Part shown: positions 41,291 to 49,845 of the stretch, one piece after another
Position numbering within the stretch: position 1 is the stretch's first letter
Layout: the number at the start of each line of letters is the position of its first letter
Translations under genes and position numbers: made by a program
Assembly (NCBI GenBank): GCA_964389755.1
Contig: CAYMEW010000004.1
Span: 62,001 to 126,000 of the forward strand
Origin: JBBSUQ01 sp964389755
GTDB lineage: Bacteria > Bacteroidota > Bacteroidia > Flavobacteriales_D > Crocinitomicaceae
Direction: 5' to 3'
DNA: 64,000 nt
The notes under the pieces: generated by a model
Seen by the model: only the letters and a program-made list of their open reading frames with translations
Told to the model about the DNA's origin: nothing
Database searches by the model: none

Positions 41291-42950
41291 ACTTTACGGT
41301 GTTTTTTCCTTCATGTTTGATGAGGATAAGGCATTTACGTTTACAAAACTCGACTTTTGGCTGTTCTTCCTGGCTGTAATGGTCGTATTTTCATTACTCC
41401 ACAAAAACAAACTTGCGCGGAGTATTTTCCTCGCCCTGGCCAGTTTTTATTTCTATTTCAAATCTTCGGGTCTTTTTGTCATCCTCCTGCTGTTTACCGT
41501 GTTGTTCAATTACTTCATGGGAGAAGCCATCCACAGGGCAGATAGTAAACAGGGCAAGAAATGGGTGATAGCGATCTCGACGATCGTCAACGTGAGTTTT
41601 CTCGGTTTTTTCAAGTACGCGTATTTCTTCACGGATTCGTTTAACGAAATGTTCCACACGCGTTTCGAAGCCTTCAACATCTTTGCACAGATGGCAAACG
41701 GCTTTGCAGGGCAGGAATATTTTGTTGACAAGATACTGCTCCCGGTCGGGGTATCTTTCTTCACCTTTCAGAGCATCAGTTACGTGGTCGACATTTACCG
41801 GGAAGAGATCAAACCGGTGCGCAATATCTTCGACTACGCGTTTTTCGTGACCTTCTTTCCGCAACTCGTCGCCGGTCCGATCGTACGTGCACGTGATTTT
41901 ATCCCGCAGATCTACGAGCCGTATCAACTCGATAAGAACGAAGCTTCCTGGGCGATTATACAGATTGTAAAAGGATTGATCAAAAAACTCATTTTTGCCG
42001 ATTTCATTGCCTATCACTTTATTGACATGGTGGTGGATGATCCGACGCGTTATCCGGGCTTCGTGTCAGTATTGGCCATGTGGGGGTATTCCCTGCAGAT
42101 CTACGGCGATTTTTCCGGGTATACGGATATCGCCATCGGGATTTCGCGGCTCATGGGCTTCCGCCTGCTCGAAAATTTCAATTCTCCTTACAAGGCTACC
42201 AGTGTGGCCGATTTCTGGCGTCGCTGGCACAAATCACTCGGTTCCTGGCTCCGGGATTACCTGTACATTCCTTTGGGAGGAAATCGTTCCGGGGGAACGG
42301 GAACTTTCATTGCGACCTTCGTCATTTTCGTTTTCCTGATCTTTATTACGCAATGGTATTCGCTGATCTTTATATATGTCGGACTGATGGCACTTTACGG
42401 AATTATCACCCTGATGCTTCCGCAGTTCAAAAAAACCATCTACCGGGATATGAACCTGCTGATCACGATGGTAATCGGCGGTTTGTGGCACGGTGCAAGT
42501 ACGAATTTTGTCATGTGGGGAACGATGAACGGAGTTGCCTTAATCCTGTATAATCACTGGAAAAAGATCTCTCCCTATGAAAAAAGTACCGGTTTCCTGG
42601 CACATTTCTGGAAGATCTTGCTGGTGTTCAACTTCATTACGTTTACGCGTATCTGGTTCCGGATGGAAACCGAAGAAGGTCCGATGATCATGCTCGATCA
42701 GATCTGGAATCATTTTAATCTCAGCTGGGCCCTGTTTGTCGATGTCCTGAAGAATTTCCAGGCGGTATTCTGGATCATGCTGATAGGCTATATCATTCAC
42801 TGGCTTCCGGATTCCGTCAAAGTGTTATACGAACGCGCTTTTCGCTGGTTGCCGATGCCGGTTCAGGCTGTGTCGGTGGCCATTATGGTATTCTTTATTT
42901 ACCAGGCTACGATAGGCGTTTCAAAACCGTTCGTGTACTTCCAGTTCTAA
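41283..42950 (+). CDS. MBOAT family O-acyltransferase (AlgI-like)
   Basis: 555-residue membrane protein with about 11-13 hydrophobic segments. The family signatures are present: LPVGVSFFTFQSISYVVD near 153-170, FFPQLVAGPIVR, DFWRRWHKSLGSWLRDYLYIPLGGNR near 310-335, and the catalytic His403 in GGLWHGAS. It moves acetyl groups from cytosolic acetyl-CoA across the membrane for the periplasmic SGNH partners. Between LGGNR and the catalytic His lies a roughly 55-residue stretch with two hydrophobic helices, longer than in AlgI, which I recall from other Bacteroidota members. The start overlaps the SGNH gene by 8 bases, indicating coupling. The acceptor glycan is unknown. Confidence 0.93.
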   Translation: MDRLYGVFSFMFDEDKAFTFTKLDFWLFFLAVMVVFSLLHKNKLARSIFLALASFYFYFKSSGLFVILLLFTVLFNYFMGEAIHRADSKQGKKWVIAISTIVNVSFLGFFKYAYFFTDSFNEMFHTRFEAFNIFAQMANGFAGQEYFVDKILLPVGVSFFTFQSISYVVDIYREEIKPVRNIFDYAFFVTFFPQLVAGPIVRARDFIPQIYEPYQLDKNEASWAIIQIVKGLIKKLIFADFIAYHFIDMVVDDPTRYPGFVSVLAMWGYSLQIYGDFSGYTDIAIGISRLMGFRLLENFNSPYKATSVADFWRRWHKSLGSWLRDYLYIPLGGNRSGGTGTFIATFVIFVFLIFITQWYSLIFIYVGLMALYGIITLMLPQFKKTIYRDMNLLITMVIGGLWHGASTNFVMWGTMNGVALILYNHWKKISPYEKSTGFLAHFWKILLVFNFITFTRIWFRMETEEGPMIMLDQIWNHFNLSWALFVDVLKNFQAVFWIMLIGYIIHWLPDSVKVLYERAFRWLPMPVQAVSVAIMVFFIYQATIGVSKPFVYFQF

Positions 42951-43091
42951 AAGAAATTTTGAAGTGGGGCTGCGCTAGCTGTCTGTCTGCGGGTAAAGCC
43001 AGGTTTCCGAATCGTTCCGAATACTTTGTAAAAGTTTCACTAAACCGGGTTACTTTTCTGGAAGTAGCTACATACAGGTATAAAATTACGT

Positions 43092-44444
43092 ATGTACCCG
43101 TGTCGTTTATTACTCGTTTTTCTTTTACTTTTTCCCGGGATATTTTATGCCCAGCAACTGGTTGAAATTCCCTACCTGCTCGATTTATCACCCGTTTCCG
43201 TTGACAGTTACCATGTTCCCGCAAAGGATGTGATCGTGCTTCCCTGTGATTTCGCAGGTTCCGGTTTTAATATGGACCGTTTTGCCGATTCGGTTAAAAA
43301 GGTCGGCGCGCGGATCGTTGGTATAGACCTGGTTTATTCGGAATACGCCGCTTCCGAAACATTCGACCAGCGAAAACTCAACGAGCGCCGCCTCGAAACG
43401 CTTCGTGCGAGCATACCGGAATTGTTCGATAATAACCTGGTCCGCTGGCGACTGATTAGTCAGCAGGCAAATCCTTCAGCGGAAGCAAACAAAGCCCTGT
43501 TTCACGGCTTCGTCATTCACCTGCTTTCACCGGAGGACACCTATTCGGGGAATAGCGATGATTCGCTTCGCACGGAACGGGAGATCGCTTTTGTTAAAGA
43601 ATTGCTGAAAAGCGGGGAACGCATCAGTGGACCGGACGCTAAAGACAGCAGTCCTCCCGGATACAGGCCAATTGTTCAGTATCTGCCAAGACTGCGTCGA
43701 AAGCGTGAGCGCGGTGTTCGCTATGACAAACGTTCGATCTGGTTTCGCAAACAGGATACCGCAGCGGTGCTCGTGATAGCAGACTCTTTTAGGTCCGACA
43801 CCAGTTATGTTTACAATTACATTTTCAATGACTCAACGGTGATCATGACCTTTCGCAGGCACCCTGACTGGCAGGATGTGCTTGTGGTGGAAGACGTGAC
43901 AGGAAGCATGTATCCTTATATGGCACAAACGTTTATGTGGCGAAGGTTAAACATAGACAGCGTGCCGATCCGGAAGTTTGTTTTTTTCAACGACGGCGAC
44001 AGAAATCCCGACGGGCCAATAGGCCGTTCCGGAGGTGCTTACGAAATTGAATCGGGAATGATCGGAGAAGTGGAGGAAGAAGCCTATGCCACCATGCGGA
44101 AAGGATCGGGCGGTGCTGCGCCGGAAAACAATCTTGAAGCGTTGCAGTATGGAATTACGTCCTTCCCGGAAAGTGAAACGCTTGTTTTAATAGCCGATAA
44201 TTTTGCCCCGATCCGTGACCTCAGTCTGCTAAAAGAAATGAGGCGCCCGGTGAAGATTATTTTATGCGGTGTTCGCGGACGGGTGCACTACTCTTACATT
44301 CTTCTTGCGCTGCAAACCGGTGGCTCGATCTATACCATGGAGGAGGAACTGACAGGCCTGCCGTCTTTTACAGAAGGACAGCAGTTTGTGGTCGGCGATC
44401 AGAAGTTCGAGATTCATAACGGAAGCCTGAGGCTTGTGCACTGA
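43092..44444 (+). CDS. Exported protein with von Willebrand A-like MIDAS motif
   Basis: 450 residues with a signal peptide (about 1-21, ending FYAQQ). The N-terminal half has a pattern I recall from Bacteroidota proteins: GARIVGIDLVYSEYAASETF, then LNERRLETLRASIPELF, then ALFHGFVIHL. The C-terminal half holds a vWA-like domain with the metal site DVTGSM (Asp268, Gly271, Ser272). A second acidic region, FFNDGD, follows near 325, and the GGAAPENNLEAL loop carries the threonine-like ligand region. The function is unknown; vWA proteins often bind partner proteins or assemble complexes. It stands alone, and its stop abuts the opposing lipoprotein stop in TGATCA. Confidence 0.8.
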   Translation: MYPCRLLLVFLLLFPGIFYAQQLVEIPYLLDLSPVSVDSYHVPAKDVIVLPCDFAGSGFNMDRFADSVKKVGARIVGIDLVYSEYAASETFDQRKLNERRLETLRASIPELFDNNLVRWRLISQQANPSAEANKALFHGFVIHLLSPEDTYSGNSDDSLRTEREIAFVKELLKSGERISGPDAKDSSPPGYRPIVQYLPRLRRKRERGVRYDKRSIWFRKQDTAAVLVIADSFRSDTSYVYNYIFNDSTVIMTFRRHPDWQDVLVVEDVTGSMYPYMAQTFMWRRLNIDSVPIRKFVFFNDGDRNPDGPIGRSGGAYEIESGMIGEVEEEAYATMRKGSGGAAPENNLEALQYGITSFPESETLVLIADNFAPIRDLSLLKEMRRPVKIILCGVRGRVHYSYILLALQTGGSIYTMEEELTGLPSFTEGQQFVVGDQKFEIHNGSLRLVH

Positions 44445-45044
44445 TCAGATCGTCCAGCAATTTCCAATCAGCCCGCTGAGTTTATAACCCGAACCGGTTT
44501 TGTGCAGGTAAACGCGTAAAGAAACCCAGTCGAGTCCGCCGAACTTTTCATCAAACCCCGGATAATAATATTCGACATACGGATCGTTCTTCAAAAAGGC
44601 CTGTGTGTTGTCTTCGCTGTTGCCAATTCCGATTGGGACGTTTACGGAGACCTGCGGTGCATTTGAAAAGCGATCTTCCAGCACGTACTTTTCGAGGTAA
44701 GATTTGGCCGTCAGTCGGATCTCACGACCGGAGCCGTCTTCGTACGCCCATAAACGGTTGTTTTTGTCTGAAAAGAGCGAATCGAGTGAAAGTTCCACAT
44801 GTACCTCCGGATCAACGAATACATAGGGTGAAATGACAATTTCGGAACCCGCGAATTGCCTGAGCATGTCTGTATCGCTTTGTTCAATCGAACAGATAAT
44901 CGAGTCTGCCGTGGCGCGAAGCAAAGCGTTTTCCGAAAGCGTTATTTTCCGCGACTGAGGTTGCGGCACAGTTACCGGTTCTTCAGGGCTTTCCTGGCAG
45001 CCTGCCACGAACAGCAGTGTCAGAACGAAATAAATATACCGCAT
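44445..45044 (-). CDS. Lipoprotein of unknown function downstream of paaZ
   Basis: 199 residues with a lipobox LFVAGC (Cys16), so it is lipid-anchored. A Pro/Glu-rich linker (about 17-30) is followed by a folded domain. This has a SLDSLFSD...NRLWAYEDGSGREIRLTAKSYLEKYV core and ends in GNCWTI. No family is recognised. Its start lies 4 bases after the paaZ stop on the same strand, so it shares the mRNA of paaZ. A functional link with phenylacetate metabolism is not supported by the sequence; it may simply ride along. Confidence 0.8.
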   Translation of the reverse strand: MRYIYFVLTLLFVAGCQESPEEPVTVPQPQSRKITLSENALLRATADSIICSIEQSDTDMLRQFAGSEIVISPYVFVDPEVHVELSLDSLFSDKNNRLWAYEDGSGREIRLTAKSYLEKYVLEDRFSNAPQVSVNVPIGIGNSEDNTQAFLKNDPYVEYYYPGFDEKFGGLDWVSLRVYLHKTGSGYKLSGLIGNCWTI

Positions 45045-45048
45045 GCAA

Positions 45049-47100
45049 TTACTTTGTTTGATCCAGTTTTCGTACCATGGTCAGGATCGTCGCGAGCGCA
45101 ACAGTTTCTCCTGTTTCGTCGTAAACGTCCACCAAAAACTTCACGATACCTTTGGCAATATCGTCTTCCGAACGTTTTTCCTGGTCGATTTTTTCTTTTA
45201 CCGTAAAGCGCACGCCGATCGTGGCTCCCGGGTAAACGGGCTTGGTAAATCGCGCTTCGTCAATGCCGTAATTAAGCAAAACGGGACCTTTTTTCGGGTC
45301 GACGAACATGCCGGCTGCCTTGGACAGGATGTAATAACCATGCGCCACACGACCTTCGAAGATCGTACCGTCCAGGGAAGTAGCGTCCACATGCGCATAA
45401 AAATTGTCACCGGATACATTGGCAAAATTAACGATATCCGCCTCCGTGACCGTGTGTTTATGCGTGAAAACCGTTTCACCGACCGTTAATTCTTCAAAAT
45501 GCTGGCGAAATATGTGTGGATTGGCTTCTGGCATGTCCGATCCTACCTGGAATTGTTGCGTAATTTCCGTGATGACATTCGGGTGCCCCTGGATGGCCGT
45601 TCGTTGCAGGTAATGCAAAATTCCGCGTTTCCCGCCCATTTCTTCGCCGCCACCTGCGCGACCGGGTCCGCCGTGTGTGAGCAGCGGCATCGGGGAACCG
45701 TGTCCGGTGCTTTCTTTGGCAGAGGATTCATCCAGTACGAGAATACGTCCGTGCATACTTGCTGCTCCCACCACGTAGTCGCGGGCTTCTTTTTTGTCCG
45801 GCGTAACGATGGACGAAACCAGTGATCCGCGTCCCATTTTGGCCAGTTCGATCGCTTCGTCGAGGTTCTTATACGGTAAAATGGTGGAAACAGGTCCGAA
45901 CGCTTCGACCTCGTGCACATCCGTTTTGTGAAAAGGATCTGTATTTAAAAAGAGCATTGGCGAAAAGAAAGCTCCCTTTTCGCGATCTCCGCCGGTTATT
46001 TCAAAATGATCGAGATCGCCGTAAACGATTTCCTGAGATTGCGCGAGTCGTTCCACGCTTTCACGTACCCGCTCCACCTGCAAACGGTTCGCAAGCGCAC
46101 CCATTCGCACTCCTTCAATAGACGGATCTCCGATCTTCGTGGAAGCAAGTCGTTTTGAAACGGCCGTTTTTACTTCGTCCACCAGGTTCTCCGGAACGAG
46201 GATCCGGCGAACAGCCGTACACTTTTGTCCTGCTTTTACCGTGATCTCCCGTGTCACTTCTTTGATGAACAGGTCGAATTCGGCAGTTCCCGGCTGGGCT
46301 TTCAAACCGAGTACCGATGCATTGAGCGAATCCGCTTCGAGGTTGAAGCTGACACTTTCCTCCGTAATGCGCGGAAGTGCTTTGAGTTTTTTCCCGGTGG
46401 CAGCAGAACCTGTGAATGTAACAACGTCTCCCGAAGTGACGTGATCGAGGATTCCGCGCCCCAGGCCGACAACCAGTTGCAAGGACCCTTCAGGAAGAAT
46501 GCCGGAAGCGATAATATCGCGCACCATCACTTCTGTCAGGTAACTTGTGTATTCGGAAGGTTTCACGATCGCGGGAACTCCGGCCATCAGGTTGACGGCA
46601 ATTTTTTCGAGCATCCCCCAGATCGGGAAGTTAAATGCATTGATATGAATAGCAACACCCTCTTTCGGTACCATGATGTGATGACCGATGAAGGTCCCGT
46701 GTTTCGAAAGCGGGGCAGCTGTTCCGTCCACATAATACGGAAGATCCGGAAACTGGCGACGCAGAGAGGCATTCGCGAAAAGGTTACCGATCCCACCTTC
46801 AATATCGATCCAGGAGTCCACACGTGTGGCACCGGTCCAGGCACTTACTTCGTAATAGCGTTCCTTGCGTTCAATCAGGAACAGTGCCAGTGCTTTGAGC
46901 ATTCGTCCGCGTTCCTGGAAAGTCATTTTGCGCAGTTTTGCTCCACCGTTTTTTACGGCATATTCCATCATGGCTTTATAGTCCAGGCCGGCACTTGATA
47001 CTTCACCGATCTTTTCACCGTTAATGGCATTGTAAAGATTCGTTTCGGTTCCTTCCCCGTCTGTCCATTGCCCGAGGGCATAATTTTGATATCGTTGCAT
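45049..47100 (-). CDS. paaZ: Fused aldehyde dehydrogenase and MaoC-type hydratase, PaaZ-like
   Basis: 683 residues, the normal PaaZ length. The N-terminal part (about 1-530) is an aldehyde dehydrogenase with catalytic Glu255 (NLEADS) and Cys294 (GQKCTAVRR), matching the Glu256/Cys295 of Escherichia coli PaaZ. The C-terminal part (about 540-683) is a MaoC hot-dog domain with ANVSGDNFYAHVD and FEGRVAHGYYILS. In the aerobic phenylacetate route this protein opens the oxepin ring of the CoA intermediate and oxidises the aldehyde. No other paa gene is present in the window. It could also act in another CoA-thioester pathway. A TATCTTTA element about 26 bases upstream is the probable promoter. Confidence 0.93.
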   Translation of the reverse strand: MQRYQNYALGQWTDGEGTETNLYNAINGEKIGEVSSAGLDYKAMMEYAVKNGGAKLRKMTFQERGRMLKALALFLIERKERYYEVSAWTGATRVDSWIDIEGGIGNLFANASLRRQFPDLPYYVDGTAAPLSKHGTFIGHHIMVPKEGVAIHINAFNFPIWGMLEKIAVNLMAGVPAIVKPSEYTSYLTEVMVRDIIASGILPEGSLQLVVGLGRGILDHVTSGDVVTFTGSAATGKKLKALPRITEESVSFNLEADSLNASVLGLKAQPGTAEFDLFIKEVTREITVKAGQKCTAVRRILVPENLVDEVKTAVSKRLASTKIGDPSIEGVRMGALANRLQVERVRESVERLAQSQEIVYGDLDHFEITGGDREKGAFFSPMLFLNTDPFHKTDVHEVEAFGPVSTILPYKNLDEAIELAKMGRGSLVSSIVTPDKKEARDYVVGAASMHGRILVLDESSAKESTGHGSPMPLLTHGGPGRAGGGEEMGGKRGILHYLQRTAIQGHPNVITEITQQFQVGSDMPEANPHIFRQHFEELTVGETVFTHKHTVTEADIVNFANVSGDNFYAHVDATSLDGTIFEGRVAHGYYILSKAAGMFVDPKKGPVLLNYGIDEARFTKPVYPGATIGVRFTVKEKIDQEKRSEDDIAKGIVKFLVDVYDETGETVALATILTMVRKLDQTK

Positions 47101-47125
47101 AATTCCGGAAATCGATTTTGAAGGT

Positions 47126-47133
47126 TAAAGATA
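47126..47133 (-). promoter_or_regulatory. Probable -7 element for paaZ
   Basis: Reads TATCTTTA on the minus strand, seven of eight positions of TAnnTTTG, about 26 bases upstream of the ATG at 47100. No clear -33 TTTG at the usual distance. Confidence 0.4.
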
Positions 47134-47194
47134 GCAAAAGACGATGCGTCGGAAGAAAAAAAAGCATAAAAATCCCGGGTATCGGCAGGAATAT

Positions 47195-47225
47195 TTTGAT
47201 TTTATAAACTAAAAATTTACCTTCA
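47195..47225 (+). promoter_or_regulatory. Bacteroidota promoter for the DUF7793-like gene
   Basis: TTTG at 47195-47198, a spacer of 19 bases, and TACCTTCA at 47218-47225 (six of eight in TAnnTTTG, only the last two differ). The spacing is exactly the consensus. The predicted transcript begins near 47230 and has a leader of about 17 bases. Confidence 0.55.
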
Positions 47226-47246
47226 ACGCCGAAAACTTCTGCTGCT

Positions 47247-47660
47247 ATGAATTTAGTGCTTACTGACAGCCGGGAATCCAGCTTCTACAGCATGCGAATT
47301 TACAATGGAATTATATTCCATGCGATTATTAAATCCCGTGTTACGATCTCGATAGAACTGATGGAGGAAGGATACCGTTTCCTGCGTGATAATGGCGGCG
47401 GTAAATTCTACAATATCTTTGAATTTGAACGCTTTTCGGATGTGGAGCCGGAGGTCCGGGCCTGGGCCGCGCGCAATTCGGGAAACAAGTTTACCCTGGC
47501 AGATGCCATCGTGATCAACAGCCTGCCGCATAAAATACTTGCCGACTTTTACATGCGATTCAACCGTCCGGCCAAACCAACCCGCATTTTTTCGGATTTC
47601 GATAAAGCGGTTCTGTGGATAGAGACACTGATCCGTGAAGCGGGACCCGATGAAACTTGA
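47247..47660 (+). CDS. Small soluble protein, DUF7793/STAS-like
   Basis: 137 residues, no signal peptide. The pattern MRIYNGIIFHAIIKSRVTISIELMEEG, then FRFLRDNGGGK-like strand, then SPEVRAWAARNSG-like helix and ADAIVINSLPHKILADFYMRFNRPAKPTRIF resembles the DUF7793 family, whose fold is related to STAS domains. Such proteins may take part in signalling, but none has a clear role that I know. It has its own promoter (47195-47225). It ends 33 bases before the YyaL-like gene, whose own promoter overlaps this gene's last codons. Confidence 0.75.
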   Translation: MNLVLTDSRESSFYSMRIYNGIIFHAIIKSRVTISIELMEEGYRFLRDNGGGKFYNIFEFERFSDVEPEVRAWAARNSGNKFTLADAIVINSLPHKILADFYMRFNRPAKPTRIFSDFDKAVLWIETLIREAGPDET

Positions 47661-47687
47661 GTTCTGCATATGCTTTTCGTACTTTTG
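47657..47687 (+). promoter_or_regulatory. Bacteroidota promoter for the YyaL-like gene, likely leaderless
   Basis: TTG at 47657-47659, a 20-base spacer, and TACTTTTG at 47680-47687, a full match to TAnnTTTG. The ATG follows 5 bases later at 47693, about where transcription should begin. The mRNA would have almost no leader. The -33 element overlaps the last codon of the upstream gene. Confidence 0.65.
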
Positions 47688-47692
47688 ATTTA

Positions 47693-49681
47693 ATGGAATC
47701 TGAAAAATACACCAATGAACTCATTCATGAGTCCTCGCCCTATTTGTTACAACACGCACACAACCCGGTAAACTGGGTGGCCTGGTCGCCGGAAGTATTC
47801 CGGCAGGCAAAACAGGAAGACAAACTGGTGCTGGTGAGTGTCGGCTATTCTGCCTGCCACTGGTGCCATGTAATGGAACACGAATCCTTCGAAGATACCG
47901 AGGTTGCTGCTTTGATGAATAAATTTTTCATCTGTGTGAAAGTGGACAGGGAAGAACGGCCGGACGTGGACCAGGTGTATATGAACGCGGTTCAGCTCAT
48001 GACGCAACAGGGCGGCTGGCCGCTGAATTGTTTTACACTTCCGGACGGAAGACCGGTTTACGGGGGAACCTATTTTCAGAAAGAACAATGGATGCATGTG
48101 TTGCGCTCACTGGAGCAAACCTATCGGAAAGACCGGGATAAAGTGCTGGAATACGCCGGAAAATTACACGAGGGAATCAACCGGAGTGAACTGATCGATG
48201 TTCCCGCTGAAGACGAAATGCTGAAGCCGGAAAAACTGCACGAACTGGTACAACGCTGGGCCGCACGCTTTGATTACCGCGAGGGCGGACCGAACAGTGC
48301 TCCGAAATTTATGCTCCCCAACAACTTTGCATTTCTGCTTCGTTATGGTCATCATTTCCGGGATGAAAAAATCCTCGGTTATGTCGAACTTTCGTTGGAT
48401 AAAATGGCAATGGGGGGCATTTACGACCAGGCCGGCGGCGGATTTTCGCGCTATTCCACGGATGTCTTGTGGAAGGTGCCGCATTTTGAGAAAATGCTTT
48501 ATGACAACGGACAACTAATCGCGTTATATGCAATGGCCTGGCAGAAGTTCAAAAAGCCACTGTATAAACGTGTCGTGTATGATACGATTACCTGGTTGGA
48601 GCGCGAGATGCTTTCACCGGACGATCTGTTTTATAGCGCGCTCGATGCCGACAGCGAAGGAGAAGAAGGAAAGTTCTACGTTTGGTCCGAAAGAGAACTT
48701 CGGGAAGCGCTCGGCAAAGAATACACAACGGCGTCTCAGTTATACGAATTCAGCAGGCGCAGTGAATGGGAAGGAAAGTACATCCTGCTGCGTGTAGAAA
48801 GTGATCATGCACTTCAACGGAAAATTGGACTGAATCCGGAAGAATTGGATTTGAAAATCGCAGAAATAAACGAATTATTACGAAGTTATCGAAATTCGAG
48901 GGTACGTCCCGGTACCGATGATAAATGCCTGACCTCCTGGAACGCCATGGCTGTTTCAGGGCTTGCACTGGCTTCAGTTGCATTTGACGAACCGGAGTTT
49001 CTGCTAATGGCGCGCAAAGTTATGCGAAGCCTGTTGGAAAAAGTTAGCGAAGAAGACGCACTCTGGCGCAACTATAAAAACGGGAAAAGGTCCGTTCCTG
49101 CTTTTCTCGAAGATTATGCGCACGTGATCGCGGCTCTGCTGGATCTTTACGAAGCAACGATGGATGAGGATTACGTGGAGAGAGCTCGCCTGTTTGCAGA
49201 ACGTGCCAGGAGTGAATTCCAACATCCCGAAAGCGAGTTGTTCTACTTTACGGGAAAAGACACGGAACTGATTAGTCGGAAAATGGAACTGCACGATAAT
49301 GTCATTCCTTCTTCGAACAGCGTGATGGCGAATAACCTGTTTTTACTGGGGCATTTATTACAGGATGAAACATACCTCTCCGAAGCGAAGCAAATGCTCT
49401 TAAATGTATACGACGGCATGGAACACTACGGCTCGGGTTATTCGAACTGGTCCAATCTACTGCTTGATTTTTGTGCCGATTTCAAAGAAATAACCGTGGT
49501 CGGGCCGGACTACGTGAAAATCCTTGCTGAAATTCAACGCGAATTCCGTCCATTGACATTGCTTACAGCGGGAAACCCTGTTAAACTACCCGTGGGAGCC
49601 GGAAAAGGAGAGAAAGAGGGAACCTGGATATACGTTTGCCGGGAAGGCATTTGCGAAGCACCGGTACGATCTCTGGAATAA
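47693..49681 (+). CDS. YyaL/SSP411-type thioredoxin-domain protein
   Basis: 662 residues from the ATG at 47693. The frame opens at a TTG at 47657, but that is the promoter's -33 element. The N-terminal thioredoxin-like domain has the redox-type motif CHWC (Cys55-Cys58) in YSACHWCHVMEHESFED. The rest is an (alpha/alpha)6-barrel typical of the family (formerly DUF255 plus a glycosidase-like fold). This includes FDYREGGPNSAPKFMLPN, GGIYDQAGGGFSRYSTD and WKVPHFEKMLYDNGQL. Length and architecture match the bacterial homologs of human SPATA20. No enzymatic activity is established for the family. It is the last plus-strand gene before serS converges. Confidence 0.92.
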   Translation: MESEKYTNELIHESSPYLLQHAHNPVNWVAWSPEVFRQAKQEDKLVLVSVGYSACHWCHVMEHESFEDTEVAALMNKFFICVKVDREERPDVDQVYMNAVQLMTQQGGWPLNCFTLPDGRPVYGGTYFQKEQWMHVLRSLEQTYRKDRDKVLEYAGKLHEGINRSELIDVPAEDEMLKPEKLHELVQRWAARFDYREGGPNSAPKFMLPNNFAFLLRYGHHFRDEKILGYVELSLDKMAMGGIYDQAGGGFSRYSTDVLWKVPHFEKMLYDNGQLIALYAMAWQKFKKPLYKRVVYDTITWLEREMLSPDDLFYSALDADSEGEEGKFYVWSERELREALGKEYTTASQLYEFSRRSEWEGKYILLRVESDHALQRKIGLNPEELDLKIAEINELLRSYRNSRVRPGTDDKCLTSWNAMAVSGLALASVAFDEPEFLLMARKVMRSLLEKVSEEDALWRNYKNGKRSVPAFLEDYAHVIAALLDLYEATMDEDYVERARLFAERARSEFQHPESELFYFTGKDTELISRKMELHDNVIPSSNSVMANNLFLLGHLLQDETYLSEAKQMLLNVYDGMEHYGSGYSNWSNLLLDFCADFKEITVVGPDYVKILAEIQREFRPLTLLTAGNPVKLPVGAGKGEKEGTWIYVCREGICEAPVRSLE

Positions 49682-49733
49682 CCGAATTACTAAAGCACTG
49701 TATTTCTATAAATATTTGATATTCAGTTATAAT

Positions 49734-49750
49734 AACCGTTTCTAACGGTT
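49734..49750. repeat. Short hairpin after the YyaL-like gene
   Basis: AACCGTT (49734-49740) and AACGGTT (49744-49750) with a 3-base loop. No T-run follows, so it is unlikely to act as a rho-independent terminator by itself. It lies 53 bases after the stop at 49681 and could stabilise the mRNA end. Confidence 0.4.
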
Positions 49751-49796
49751 GCTATAACGGATATTCGTCTTATTCCGAATGCACGATTTCATGCAC

Positions 49797-49822
49797 AAAA
49801 AAACCGGACAAGTGCCCGGTTT
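49797..49822 (-). terminator. Rho-independent terminator of serS
   Basis: On the minus strand AAACCGG (49822-49816) pairs with CCGGTTT (49807-49801) over an 8-base loop, then a run of seven T (49803-49797) follows. It lies 24 bases downstream of the serS stop. Confidence 0.85.
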
Positions 49823-49845
49823 CATATCTTAGTGTGAGAAATCAA

